Shown here: piece by piece, positions 46,601 through 58,319 of the stretch | Layout of the letters: each line of letters opens with the position of its first letter | Numbering within the stretch: the first letter of the stretch is position 1 | Assembly (NCBI RefSeq): GCF_000224145.3 | Contig: NW_004190446.2 | Span: forward strand, 299,993 to 363,992 | Direction of reading: 5' to 3' | From: Ciona intestinalis | Lineage: Eukaryota > Chordata > Ascidiacea > Phlebobranchia > Cionidae | Length of the DNA: 64,000 nucleotides | Notes under the pieces: generated by a model | Seen by the model: only the letters and a program-made list of their open reading frames with translations | The model's database searches: none | Told to the model about the DNA's origin: nothing | Program-made: the position numbers and the translations under genes

Positions 46601-49600
46601 TATTGAGTGGGTTGCCGTCGTTGGTTGATATTGTAGTAGAAAAGGTGAGAAAGAGATATAAGGAATGTGGCCTAGTGGTTAAAGCGCTGGCTTCAAGCCT
46701 AGTGGTTATGGGATCAAGGCTCATCGCTGCTGCCATTGTGGGCGTATGTGTTCTTGGGCAAGACAGTTAATGACAATTGCTCCAACCCAGTGGTCACTAA
46801 TGGGTTGTCCAAATAGTAAATTTTTAACCATACAGCAAAACATCACCCACAAAGTTACATAAATACATCTAACACCTGTCTTATTAAATCATATTCTGTT
46901 CTAGGACGATCAACTAACTGTATGTGGAGACGTACATGGCCAATACTATGACATGTGTCATGTGTTTGAACTCAATGGACTCCCAGCAGAAGACAATCCT
47001 TATGTATCCTTTCTATATTGTGGTGGTTTTAGGCCTGTTGAAATTATATGCAGTAAATCTTAGGGCCAGTTTTCATGGCTTTTAGACTCCTAGGAGGTAC
47101 TTTTACTATTGTGTGGTTCCAGACCTATAAACTTATGCTGGTACTTTTGTGTGTGTTATAGTCTCTGAAAATGCCACAGTATTTGGGAAACACAGTAGGG
47201 CTTGGTTGTTTTTATGAGTTAATGGTCCCATAAGATTTTTTTTATAGATTTTTATCCCATGAGATCCTTTTATTAATATATGGTTACATATCTCTGGTAT
47301 ATGTTTAGGGGGAAGCCACGGTATTTAGAAACACAGCACAGCTTAATGGTATTTAGGACTTTAGATTTAAACTTTCCTCTAAAGGATACAATTTAGCAAA
47401 CCCCAAAATAGGCGGATCTTAACAAAGCAATTATATCATATCTGATATTTAGCATCTTTATAAACCACAATCCTTAACCCCACCTTTAGTTATTCAATGG
47501 AGATTTTGTCGACAGAGGTTCTTGGTCGGTAGAAGTTATATTGGTGCTGTTTGGTTACAAAATTTTACTCCCTAACAAGTTCCACCTTGTTCGAGGTAGC
47601 TGTTACTTTTATGTTGTTTACTTATTGGGACAAACACGACCTTTGTCCCAAACTTTCTGGGCTCAATTTTACTTATTGGGACAAACCCGACCTTTGTCTT
47701 TAGTATAGTATCACCTATTTAATTATCTCCTGCGAAAATAATGCATGTATTATTTATACTGAGAATGATGTATGTCTTATTTAATATTTATTTTCAATTT
47801 ACCTCAGTTATTGAGAAAAGGTGTCTGTCTTATGTGACAAGCATAGGCACCAAACCTGGGGTGGCAGGGTGGGCAGGTCTACCCTTGAATTTTCTGGTGT
47901 ATATTAATCACTAAACATTACAATCAATAAGTTAAATTAGTGTTATAGAAAATTGTGTCCAACTGTTCCTGCCTCCCCTGCATTTTAATAAGTTTGTCCT
48001 CATATTAACAATTAACATTAATAGGCAACCATGAAACTGACTACATGAACCAGATGTATGGATTCGAGGGCGAGGTTAAAGCTAAATATGGGGGAAACAT
48101 GATGGGTTTATTCAGTGAGGTGTTTAACTGGCTACCTCTGTCTTACTGTATCAACGGAAAAGTACTGGTAAGTTTTCTAGAAATCTGTTTTTTTGGAATC
48201 ATTGAATGAATAATGGATCATTAAAATTCTTTAAAACCAACTATTGTACAAAGTCTTCAGACTTCCTTATGCTAATTTGTAAATATTAACATAAATATGC
48301 ATTATAAAAGCACGAAGGCCGCCTACGGTGTATAGGTTGTATCTTCTCTTTCCATCCAACTATATCTTAGTTTGTTTCGAATTAGGTTCAACTCCACATG
48401 AGTTCATTTATATTGTATTGTAGATTTATATCCCATGTGTGGTCTGCCTTTTTTAAAGAATGAATATATATTGTTATAATATAAAATCAATGTTTGTTAG
48501 AGCAGTCATGTTTGTTAGAGCAGTCACTTCTAGTATAACTCGCGTTTCGTCTGCCTATCGGTTTCAAGCGTGAGCCCCAAACAGCGCTAAAATGATGGTC
48601 TGTTGTTTAGGTAATGCATGGTGTAAAAACAGCCACTAAATGATTCAGTAAACATTAGTTTTGTCCTCCACGTAGATTATGCATGGTGGGTTATGTGAGA
48701 AAGATGGCGTGACCTTGGATGACCTTCGTAAAATCGAGCGAAATCGTCAACCTCCAGAGAACGGACTCATGTGTGACCTCTTGTGGTCAGATCCTCAAGC
48801 AAAGGTAAATAGAAATCACATATTTTACGCTATAGATGTGCCTCACTTAACATTTCACCCACAACACTCTATGGTATTGGGCAAATTGGGGTAATAATTT
48901 ACATTCCAGGCCTCAAGTGTGCCTCACCCTTTAATATAATCTCTGTTATTAAGGGGCTGTAAAACTCAGTGGGGTCTGAAGCACCCTGGGTGTTGGGATA
49001 ATATACCTACCTACATCCCAGGTCTCAGGTGTGCCTCACTCTTAAAAACAGAATCTATATTACCCGCCTTGGTATGTTGGTGGTAATAGACCTACATAGT
49101 TATAATACAAAACCTGATGGTAACAACCCTAATACTTTCCCATATATAAACCCACCCTCCACAGATGGGCAGAGGTGTAAGCAAGCGTGGGGTAAGTTGT
49201 CAATTTGGACCTGACATCACATCAAACTTTCTACGCAATAATGGGTTGGATTATATTATAAGAAGCCACGAATGTAAGGTAAGAATCTGTTCTGTTAAAG
49301 GGTACTAGGTTCTAAGCTTGATGCCACTACTAGTTGTGGGCGTATGTGTCCTTTGCCAAAACACTTAACGGCAATTTCGCCAACCCAGTGGTCACTAATG
49401 AGCTGTCAATGACAATGCCAGTAGCAAGGGTATCTCTTGCTTTTAGTTTAGATTTAAAACTGCCTTTCTGGCCTATATAAAATATATACCCCTATTTATA
49501 TAGGTGTCTATTCTAATATTGTATCAATAAATTAAACTTTATATACACATGTCCCAAATGTTACGCTTATGTTTTCCATCTTATATATCTTATTATTGTA

Positions 49601-50359
49601 TCAACGATTAAATACCCATACGGAACGGTGTTTATGTATGTGGATTAATGGCAATTGCTCATGACAATGAGTAGCATGCATACCTCTTGCTATTTAATTA
49701 ATCGCAACCTTTTGCCTCCAATTATTATATCAATTAACAAACCACCCATACAGAATGGTGGATACGAGGAGCAACACAACGGTAAATGCATCACAATATT
49801 CTCCGCTCCGAACTATTGTGATCAGATGGGAAACAAGGGGGCTTTCATCACGTTACGAGCACCAGATTTAATTCCAAAGTTCACACAGTTTGAAGCAGTG
49901 GTAAGTTGATAGATACACATGGTAATACCTTGGTATTGGTAGTATGGTATGTATGTGGTGTGAACCTACATCATAAGTCCCAACTCTCAGGTGTGCCTCA
50001 CCGAAGCCCACACTCTAATAGAATAAAAATTCTGGTTTATAAACTGCCTCAGTGGGGTCTAGATGGTAGCACCCTGGGTGTTGGGGTAATGGACTTACAA
50101 CCTAAGATCGACTAAGCTTTTCGCACCGCGTCTGATCTACCCTAACCATTATTTTGCGGATTAAATTAACAATAGTTGAACAAAACATTGGACCCAAAAT
50201 AGCGGGCCAGACACTCAGTGATAAGTGGGGGTTAACGGATTGTTTAAAAGTTTGAGACCCACTAACCCTCCCTAATTAATCTTTTTCTTATAGAAACACC
50301 CGGAAGTCCAACCAATGGCGTACGCAAACTCATTCATGCGAATGAATGGAATGTTTTAA
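43635..50359 (+). CDS. PPP5C: Serine/threonine protein phosphatase 5 (13 exons)
   Basis: Exons: 43635-43731, 44244-44413, 44939-45010, 45599-45746, 46136-46244, 46566-46644, 46905-47003, 47490-47595, 48025-48167, 48676-48804, 49165-49278, 49754-49900 and 50294-50359. The 1479 nt join in phase to 492 residues (human about 499). N-terminal TPR domain (about 18-130; [39 protein letters not shown]), which in this family binds Hsp90 and autoinhibits. Then a PPP catalytic domain with GDVHGQ (D234, H236), GDFVDRG (D263), RGNHE (N295, H296), HGG (H344) and RSHE (H419). All metal and catalytic residues are present. The family dephosphorylates Ser/Thr on Hsp90 clients and signalling proteins, in cytosol and nucleus. 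The ATG was chosen as the first in frame before the TPR region. Confidence 0.97.
43995..44185 (-). repeat. SINE 3' parts in PPP5C intron 1
   Basis: Two reversed tail segments (ACAGGTGTTCTGTTTCATAC... and CTTATTTATCCTCGCATGG). Confidence 0.75.
46360..46865 (+). repeat. SINE pair around a PPP5C exon
   Basis: 46360-46540 is a 3' part. 46660-46865 is a well-preserved head and body, with A box TAGTGGTTAAAG and B-box-like GGATCAAGGCTC, ending CACCCACAAAGTTACATAAA. The second begins about 16 bases after the donor at 46645. Confidence 0.85.
48890..49060. repeat. Dispersed repeat (GTTGGGATAATA...CCCAGGTCTCAGGTG)
   Basis: Sequence of the type CACCCTGGGTGTTGGG...CCTACATCCCAGGTCTCAGGTG; copies also near 49920-50110, 52880-53060 and 61130-61510. 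A related end block (GAGGACCTGGGAT...GGCCCATTACCCCAA) bounds the foldback element and occurs at 37540-37590. Confidence 0.6.
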
Positions 50360-50786
50360 ACTACTGTGGCTGCGTTTCATTTTTAGGACATTTCGATCCA
50401 AACTTTGTTTTTACGTAAAGTGTATATTTTCCAATTTGAAATAAATTTCAGATACATTTCAAGCACAGTGTAGAAGTGAGTATATAACAAAACGCGGCCC
50501 TTAATCACCACAAGTAGGGAATAATAAACATATACATGGTGTTGGATATCTTGCAATTCTAAACACATCAAACTACGGGTGGCAGAGTAGCAACTGCATT
50601 AAACACCTAAACATTACAAGTTACAACCAACAAGTTGTTTTGTATAAATATAAATATATGTCTAACTATCCGTCTATCCATGCCCTCCTTCATTTACAAA
50701 TCGCCCATATACACCAGCCAACTATTTACACAAGACCTTACATTATAACACATTAATACATAGGGGTTGAAAAGATTAAGGTTGTT

Positions 50787-52632
50787 TTATAATTCCACTG
50801 AAAACGAGACACCGCATGAACAGTTTGTATTCGATTGAGGATTGTCGGAAACTCGGAATGAACTTTTTATCAATTCTTCTTGATAATCAATATACGATCC
50901 TTTTATTAATTCTAACGATCCATCGTCGGTTACAACTTTGACCCCGTCTCGCTCGTAACTTCTGCAAATAAATAAGATATAGTGGGGTGGGGAAGACGGG
51001 ACATTTTTAGCACGTTATATCCAAAATATCCTGATTGTGTTTAAGCAATTAACAACGGTCTAAGGGAGTCGTGAACTCACAGTAAACATGTGCTCACTGT
51101 CAACTTTGTCAAGTTAGGATAACATGTTGGAAATCAAGGAGTTTACAGCACAGGTGTTGCACACTGTACATTATGGCTTCATGCACCTCATGCTCGTTGT
51201 CGAGTTTAATCCAAACCAAAAGCATATCGTTGGCCTATTTAGCACTTTTAGTGTTATGAAAGCAATTAATTAGAAACGAACGTAACTTACTTGTCATCCT
51301 CCATGATATTATCATCAAGTTCAAACTTATAAGTAAAACCAGAACAACCTCCTCCTTCAACGGATATTCTAAGGAATTCATCTGGTGTTGCAACTTTCTT
51401 TAATTGCTGTGAAGGATGGTAAAGTTATCTTATTACAAAGGGAGCATACACCTCATGCTCACTGTCAAGTTATAACATCGGTGTCTTCTTATACACCAGA
51501 CACACATGATATATTCATACACCTCGTACTCACTGTCGAGTTATAACATGGGTGTCTTCTTATACACCAGACACACATGATGATATTCATACACCTCATG
51601 CTCACTGTCAAGTTATAACATCGGTGTCTTCCTTTACATCATACACACATAGTTTATTCATACACCTCATGCTCACTGTAGAGTTATAACATGGGTGTCT
51701 TCTTTTACACCAGACACACATGGTGCATTCATACACCTCATGCTCCCTGTCGAGATATAACATGGGTGTCTTCTTATACACCAGACACACATGGTGTATT
51801 CATACACCTCATGCTCACTGTCAAGTTATAACATCGGTGTCTTCCTTTACATCATACACACATAGTTTATTCATACACCTCATGCTCACTGTAGAGATAT
51901 AACATGGGTGTCTTCTTTTACACCAGACACACATGGTGCATTCATACACCTCATGCTCACTGTCAAGTTATAACATGGGTGTCTTCTTATACACCAGACA
52001 CACATGGTGTATTCATACACCTCATGCTCACTGTCAAGTTATAACATCGGTGTCTTCCTTTACATCATACACACATAGTTTATTCATACACCTCATGCTC
52101 ACTGTAGAGATATAACATGGGTGTCTTCTTATACACCAGACACACATGGTGTATTCATACACCTCATGCTCACTATCAAGTTATAACATGGGTGTCTTCT
52201 TATACACCAGACACACATGGTGCATTCATACACCTTATGTTTACTGTCAAGCTATGGAAGTTTTTTTGTACACCAGAAACACATCATATTTACTGCACAT
52301 AAAACAACTAACTATATATCTTTACCTTTACACATGCATCAGTTATGTGCAGTATGTCTTTATTAGCATTTACTGATGCTGTTGAAAGGGCAACTCTGGG
52401 ACCATTTGTTTGTTTCACTACTTTGCTTGCAAGATACCTTGGGACACCATATGTAAGAAAACTGTAAGAAGTAAAATTTCATAAATTAATTTATAAAATA
52501 GGCAATGTAATATTTAATTTGATAAACTTTAATATTATTTTGTATTTAATATAAGTATATATATCATGTGTAATTATTTTTTTTGGATTCTTACCTATTG
52601 TTAATAACTCTTTTAAAAATAAGTGAAGACAT
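50787..52632 (-). CDS. ISCA2: Mitochondrial iron-sulfur assembly protein ISCA2 (four exons)
   Basis: Exons 52632-52595, 52461-52326, 51406-51291 and 50961-50787 (465 nt) give 154 residues, the same length as I recall for human ISCA2. The start, [13 protein letters not shown], is basic and hydroxylated, as expected of a mitochondrial targeting peptide. The HesB/IscA domain follows: [21 protein letters not shown] (Cys 79) and NCSCGVSF (Cys 144 and 146), the three conserved Fe-S ligand cysteines. In the family it works with ISCA1 and IBA57 in [4Fe-4S] maturation in the matrix. An ATG in exon 2 (52450) is in the wrong frame. Intron 2 carries an 11-copy minisatellite. Confidence 0.95.
50978..51075. 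mobile_element. MITE fragment
   Basis: TATAGTGGGGTGGGGAAGACGGGACA end and about 70 bases of the family body. In the last intron of ISCA2. Confidence 0.7.
51441..52253. repeat. Minisatellite, 71-bp unit, about 11 copies
   Basis: Unit with CATACACCTCATGCTCACTG, TCAAGTTATAACAT and GGTGTCTTCTTATACACCAG; starts at 51448, 51519, 51591 and 51662 show the 71-72 bp period. A three-unit (213-bp) block is also repeated (51720 and 51933). Short copies occur at 31670-31845 and 38560-38710 inside CUB-ZP introns. Confidence 0.93.
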
Positions 52633-53101
52633 TCCTAATAATCAAGCCACAATAACATTACTTAAAATATTTGTTCTAATAAATAAAGAGAACTGGGTTA
52701 TTTTTGGCTAAAAAATTCTGTGAAAATTAATTTTTGTGCAAAAATGTTCTCATGATTGCTAGATGAAAAACTGTTACAAATTTGTATATGTAATTTATAT
52801 ATACGACACATAGCTCTGTTTAGAATTGAATACTAATGCTCTGGTATGAGGTTATTAAATATGTGTATTTTTTTGGAAATACTGCAGAGTACTGGGTCAA
52901 CTCTACCCAAAATCTGAGGTCCCATAGCATGTCACACTATAGAGTGTAGGCCTATCCATATAGAATGTGCCTATACAATGTTAGGGTAATAGACCAACTC
53001 CAAAGGGTAATCTGAAATCCATGTCAAGCTATAGCGTGTCACCAATACAGAATAGAAAGAATATTTTTCAGTCAGTAAAATTTTTATTGCAAATAAGTAA
53101 A

Positions 53102-54454
53102 TCACAAAAAGGTTTTTGACATGACTATCATATGATCGACGCCACATGAGACTTTTTGTACTTCGGCTCCAATCAGAACTTTCCATGGAAAATATTGGTC
53201 AGAATGAGTTCCTATACCAAGACAGCCATTCCTGTTCTTTCCCCAAGTAAACAATTCCCCCTTATTTGTGACTGCGGCAAAATGTCCGAGGCCACAAGTT
53301 ATAGAAACCACTTTGACGTCTAGATTAAATTCATTTCTTCCAAACAAAGTCGGCGGAATTTTAGTCGGCCAACTTGTGCTTTCAAGATTTGGTCCTTTAC
53401 CTAATATACCATGGCCCCAAACATAGACATCACCATTTCCATCAAGTAACAGAAATGCTGTACCACCAGCGGCAACTTGGACAACTTTTGACGGCAATTT
53501 AAACGGCAGCTTCTTCGGGTAAGTCAGTTGTGTGGATTCAGTTACACAACCCAGTTGATCATATTCAGAATTCCCCCACCCATATACCTCATGCTCATCA
53601 GAAAGTGCGAGACTTGTGTCAGAAAACGTTGAAAGTTGTGTGATTTTAACTCCCTCCAAATCACTTTTTACTTCAGTAGGTATTTCAGTACATTCAAACT
53701 GCCCCAACCCTGTCTGACCATCAGCACCCCACCCACACGTGAATACTTTACCTTCCTTTGTAAGAAACATTGTATGATCCATTCCGCAAAAAACTTTTGC
53801 AACTTTGCTTCCAAAATGTTCATGAGGTATCCGATTAATTTTCTGGCTCCCCTCGTATATTTCTCCATCTATAATCCGACGCCCGCATTGTCCAAATGCA
53901 TTGTTACCAACTGTAAATATAGCTTCATCAGTCAAGATTACAGAATGAGCACGGCCACAAGAAACGTCCAAAACTTTACTGGATTTCCCTTTTAAAGGCA
54001 AAGGCAGAGGTAATGGCTTCATAACGTAATTATAATACTGATTATTTGGCATTTTTTCATGTTTTTCGTCTTGATATTTGTGAAAACCGATCTGAGAGTC
54101 TGTATTAATTCCACATGCCCAAACGTTTGAGCCTGACTGGTTACCACAGAACATACTAAACCCATATCCGCAGTCAAAACTAGAAATTCCGTCCAAAATT
54201 ATCTTGTGGGGATACGGCTGGTGTATAACAGGGGGCTTTAGACCATCGGGCACGACTATATCTGGCAAACCAAGCGCTCCAGTAACTGTCAAGCCACATA
54301 CGTGTATCTGTTTGTATCTTTTACGACTTTTCCCAACAAATCTATGAATCGGAAGATGTTCTAACTTTTTCTCGGCGTTTGAATTAATTTTAACTGGAGC
54401 CTTATAGTAAGAGCGTGTGTTATGGTGCAAAATTACTAAAGTTTTTCTAAACAT
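53102..54454 (-). CDS. RCC1L: RCC1-like protein (RCC1L/WBSCR16)
   Basis: 450 residues in one exon. ATG at 54454 chosen; the upstream in-frame codon at 54466 is GTG. The N-terminus (MFRKTLVILHHNTRSYYK) is basic with Arg/Ser, a mitochondrial targeting pattern. Seven RCC1-type blades follow: GCGYGFSMF, SCGRAHSVILTDE, CGMDHTMFLTKEGKVFTCGWG, WGNSEYDQLG, WGHGILGKGPNL, CGLGHFAAVTNKGELFTWG and a closing CGVDHMIV. The order and spacing fit RCC1L as known in vertebrates (about 464 residues), where it acts in mitochondrial ribosome assembly and OPA1 regulation. The vertebrate gene has many introns; this coding part has none. Confidence 0.95.
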   Translation of the reverse strand: MFRKTLVILHHNTRSYYKAPVKINSNAEKKLEHLPIHRFVGKSRKRYKQIHVCGLTVTGALGLPDIVVPDGLKPPVIHQPYPHKIILDGISSFDCGYGFSMFCGNQSGSNVWACGINTDSQIGFHKYQDEKHEKMPNNQYYNYVMKPLPLPLPLKGKSSKVLDVSCGRAHSVILTDEAIFTVGNNAFGQCGRRIIDGEIYEGSQKINRIPHEHFGSKVAKVFCGMDHTMFLTKEGKVFTCGWGADGQTGLGQFECTEIPTEVKSDLEGVKITQLSTFSDTSLALSDEHEVYGWGNSEYDQLGCVTESTQLTYPKKLPFKLPSKVVQVAAGGTAFLLLDGNGDVYVWGHGILGKGPNLESTSWPTKIPPTLFGRNEFNLDVKVVSITCGLGHFAAVTNKGELFTWGKNRNGCLGIGTHSDQYFPWKVLIGAEVQKVSCGVDHMIVMSKTFL

Positions 54455-54949
54455 TATAATATCCACTTTAAAATTCTGGGTAAAAACTTTTAACAGAAAC
54501 CCAACGCGCTAACGGAAATCCCCTAAGCTAAAACAAAATATTAAAACTACGTGATTGCTATTTCTATGAGGGCGTGGTCTCTGTTTTCTCAATATTTTGT
54601 TTTGTTCAATGTTTCTACACGTTTTGTTCACAATGTTTAGGGTTTTGGAACAAACACATGATACCAAGCGTTGGGGTAAAATCTCATTTCGCGAATAATC
54701 AACTTATCTTAGTTTTGGTATAAACACATGATACTGCATTGGGGTAGAGGCTCATTTTTTTGAATTTAGCAAAAAATCAGTTTTTTATTAAATTTGATAC
54801 AAAGATACACGGTGGAGTAAAACCTCATTTTTTAAATTTGAAAAAAATCATTTTTTTGAGTTTTGATGATACAAACCCATGATACCGGTGTCGCGAAAAA
54901 CTGATTCCAACAAATCTGGTTATCATGTGTTTATACTAAAACTAAAAAA

Positions 54950-57235
54950 AACTGATTTTTGCCAAAGTTGAAAATATGAGGTTGGACTCTAACGCATAAT
55001 ACCGTTATCATGCGTTTGGGTTCAATCTCATATTTTGGACTTTGGCGAAAAATCGGATTTTTTTGAGTTTTGGTATAAACACATGATACCGGTATCATGC
55101 GTTTGGTTCTAATCTCATATTTTCGACTTTGGCAAAAAATCAGTTTTTTGAGTTTTGACATAAACACATGATACCGGTATCATGCGTTTGGGTCCAATCT
55201 CATATTTTCGACTTTGGCAAAAAATCGGATTTTTTTGAGTTTTGACATAAACACATGATACCGGTATCATGCGTTTGGGTCCAATCTCATATTTTCGACT
55301 TTGGCAAAAAATCGGATTTTTTTGAGTTTTGGTATAAACACATGATACCGGTATCATGCGTTTGGGTCCAATCTCATATTTTCGACTTTGGAGAAAAATC
55401 GGATTTTTTTGAGTTTTGGTATAAACACATGATACCGGTATCATGCGTTTGGGTCCAATCTCATATTTTCACTATCATGACGGTTTCATGCGTTTGGGTC
55501 CAATCTCATATTTTGGACTTTGGCGAAAAATCGGATTTTTTTGAGTTTTGGTATAAACACATGATACCGGTATCATGCGTTTGGGTCCAATCTCATATTT
55601 TCGACTTTGGCAAAAAATCGGATTTTTTTGAGTTTTGACATAAACACATGATACCGGTATCATGCGTTTGGATCCAATGCTCATATTTTCGACTTTGGCA
55701 AAAAATCGGATTTTTTTGAGTTTTGACATAAACACATGATACCGGTATCATGCGTTTGGGTCCAATCTCATATTTTCAATGCGTTTGGGTCCAATCTTAT
55801 ATTTTGAACTTTGGCAAAAAATCGGATTTTTTTTAGTTTTGACATAAAACAGATCCGGTATCATGAGTTTGGGTCCAAACTCATATTTTCATGCGTTTGG
55901 GTCCAATCTCATATTTTCGACTTTGGCAAAAAATCGGATTTTTTGAGTTTTGGTATAAACACATGATACCGGTATCATGCGTTTGGGTCCAATCTCATAT
56001 TTTCGACTTTGGCAAAAAATCGGATTTTTTTGAGTTTTGGTATAAACACATGATACCGGTATCATGCGTTTGGGTCCAATCTCATATTTTCGACTTTGGC
56101 AAAAAATCGGATTTTTTTGAGTTTTGGCATAAACACATGATACCGGTATCATGCGTTTGGGTCCAATCTCATATTTTCGAAAAACATGAGTTTGTTTTAG
56201 TTATGACATGCATATTTATCATGCGTTTGGGTCCAATCTCATATTTTGGACTTTGGCGAAAAATCGGATTTTTTTGAGTTTTGGTATAAACACATGATAC
56301 CGGTATCATGCGTTTGGGTCCAATCTCATATTTTCGACTTTGGCGAAAAATCGGATTTTTTTGAGTTTTGGTATAAACACATGATACCGGTATCATGCGT
56401 TTGGGTCCAATCTCATATTTTGGACTTTGGCGAAAAATCGGATTTTTTTGAGTTTTGGTATAAACACATGATACCGGTATCATGCGTTTGGGTCCAATCT
56501 CATATTTTCGACTTTGGCAAAAAATCGAATTTTTTTGAGTTTTGGTATAAACACATGCGTACCGGTATCATGCGTTTGGGTCCAATCTCATATTTTGGAC
56601 TTTGGCAAAAAATCGGATTTTTTTGAGTTTTGGTATAAACACATGATACCGGTATCATGCGTTTGGGTCCAATCTCATATTTTCGACTTTGGCAAAAAAT
56701 CGGAGTTTTTTTGAGTTTTGGTATAAACACATGATACCGGTATCATGCGTTTGGGTCCAATCTCATATTTTCGACTTTGGCAAAAAATCGGTTTTTTTGA
56801 GTTTTGGTATAAACACATGATACCGGTATCATGCGTTTGGGTCCAATCTCATATTTTCGACTTTGGCAAAAAATCGGATTTTTTTGAGTTTTGGTATAAA
56901 CACTTGATACCGGTATCATGCGTTTGGGTCCATCTCATATTTTCTTTGGCGACAATTTTTTTAATGCTCATGCGTTTGGGTCCAATTTATTTTCAACTTT
57001 GGCGAAAAATCGGATTTTTTGAGTTTTGGTATAAACACATGATACCGGTATCATGCGTTTGGGTCCAATCTCATATTTTCGACTTTGGCAAAAAATCGGA
57101 TTTTTTTGAGTTTTGGTATAAACACATGATACCGGTATCATGCGTTTGGGTCCAATCTCATATTTTCGACTTTGGCAAAAAATCGGATTTTTTTGAGTTT
57201 TGGTATAAACACATGATACCGGTATCGATTAGTTT
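54950..57235. repeat. Satellite array, 87-bp unit, about 22-25 copies
   Basis: Units contain the 18-base perfect palindrome CATGATACCGGTATCATG, GTTTGGGTCCAATCTCATAT and GACTTTGGCAAAAAATCGG. Because 87 is 3 x 29, several frames stay open on both strands. Truncated units at about 55470, 55780, 55880, 56180 and 56940 mark internal rearrangements. More diverged copies lie at 54650-54950. Confidence 0.95.
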
Positions 57236-57254
57236 GTATTTTTTCTATCATGTG

Positions 57255-57468
57255 TTTGGGTCCATGAGATTTTTCATATTTAAAAAAATTTTTTTTTTCA
57301 TACAAATTTTCATAATTTTTCTCATGTATATGAGTACATGAGATTTTTCATATTTTTTCTGATGTATATGAGTACATGAGATATTTCAAATTTTTTTTCA
57401 TGTATATGAGTACATGATATTTTTCATATTTTTTTCATGTATACTGGTTCATGAGATTTTTCATATTT
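57255..57468. repeat. AT-rich repeat, ATGAGTACATGAGAT type
   Basis: About four to five copies of a roughly 45-bp unit (CATGTATATGAGTACATGAG with T runs) next to the gap. Confidence 0.85.
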
Positions 57469-57593
57469 NNNNNNNNNNNNNNNNNNNNNNNNNNNNNNNN
57501 NNNNNNNNNNNNNNNNNNNNNNNNNNNNNNNNNNNNNNNNNNNNNNNNNNNNNNNNNNNNNNNNNNNNNNNNNNNNNNNNNNNNNNNNNNNNN
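57469..57593. other. Assembly gap (125 N)
   Basis: Between the AT-rich repeat and unique sequence. The satellite could continue inside. Confidence 0.95.
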
Positions 57594-57664
57594 AACCCCT
57601 AACCCCCAACTCCTAACCCCAAACTCGTCAAACAAAAAAACTTGAAAAAAATAAGATAAAAAAA

Positions 57665-57752
57665 GTATTCCGCTGTGCGGGACTCGAACCCGGTAAAAAT
57701 GAAACAAAGAGAGTTTACGACGGCACGCAAACCGCTACACCACAGACTCGAC
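57665..57752 (-). ncRNA. tRNA-like sequence (pseudogene or SINE head)
   Basis: On the minus strand there is a perfect A-box match TGGTGTAGCGG and a perfect B-box match GGTTCGAGTCC about 45 bases on, the spacing of a tRNA with a long variable arm. The T stem is mostly paired, but the acceptor stem pairs only for about five bases (CTGTG/CACAG, offset) and I cannot build a clean anticodon arm. It is therefore more likely a tRNA relic than a working tRNA gene. Confidence 0.35.
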
Positions 57753-58319
57753 AACAGTAAGCATAACGAAAGAGCGTATATAACCGACCTAATGTGGGAA
57801 ATATGTTCTTACTAGTGTTTTATGTATTTGGAAAGGTATTTTTATTATTTAATTAATTTGTTTTACACCTATTAACACTTTGTAGTGCTGTTTTGTTCGT
57901 TTTTTTGTATTTTTTAATTTAAATAATTACCGCCTCTAGCGGAAAAATTTTTCCGTCTTCTTTGTATAGTCCCATGTGTTTTTGTCAGTATTGACGAATC
58001 CTCCGTTACGCTACAAATTCGGCTTTTCTAGTAGTCTAGTTTAAAGTTACGATTTCGCGGTGGGCGTTTTATTAGTTTGCTGAATAGATGTTATTTATTG
58101 AGACTCTTGGTTAGAGGCCTTAGTGCTTGGTATTTTAGTAGTTTTGGGATCAGCTAAACTGTTATGAAGGTTTACCTGTTGGCATAGAACAAGGATTCTT
58201 TATTAGGTTTTCAACTAACTTAATAATTTCACTATTCGTTCTTGCAGTTAGTAGCTGAGCCTTACAATTTACCTTAAATAAGGATCTCAATTTTCCACTT
58301 TTAGAGTAGAATTGCAAGA

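Larger units (their letters stand above)
54455..58319. other. Non-coding interval with satellite, gap and repeats
   Basis: Promoter region of RCC1L at the left, degenerate then regular 87-bp satellite (54650-57235), AT-rich TTTTTCATATTTTTT repeats (57255-57468), a 125-N gap, a tRNA-like segment, and the MED22 5' flank. Long open frames here come from the satellite period being a multiple of three. Confidence 0.8.

Noticed and set aside
51608-52376. Several 60-76 codon frames on both strands
   Set aside because: By-products of the 71-bp minisatellite in an ISCA2 intron.
52440-52461. ATG inside ISCA2 exon 2 as the start
   Set aside because: It is out of frame with the Fe-S domain; the exon at 52632-52595 gives the right phase, a targeting-type N-terminus and the expected length.
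54950-57235. Regular repeats that might suggest a CRISPR array
   Set aside because: Units are contiguous with no unique spacers and the genome is clearly animal.
55115-57341. Long open frames on both strands giving 29-residue repeats
   Set aside because: They follow from an 87-bp (3 x 29) satellite period; no start context, splice sites or known domain, and frames open on both strands alike.
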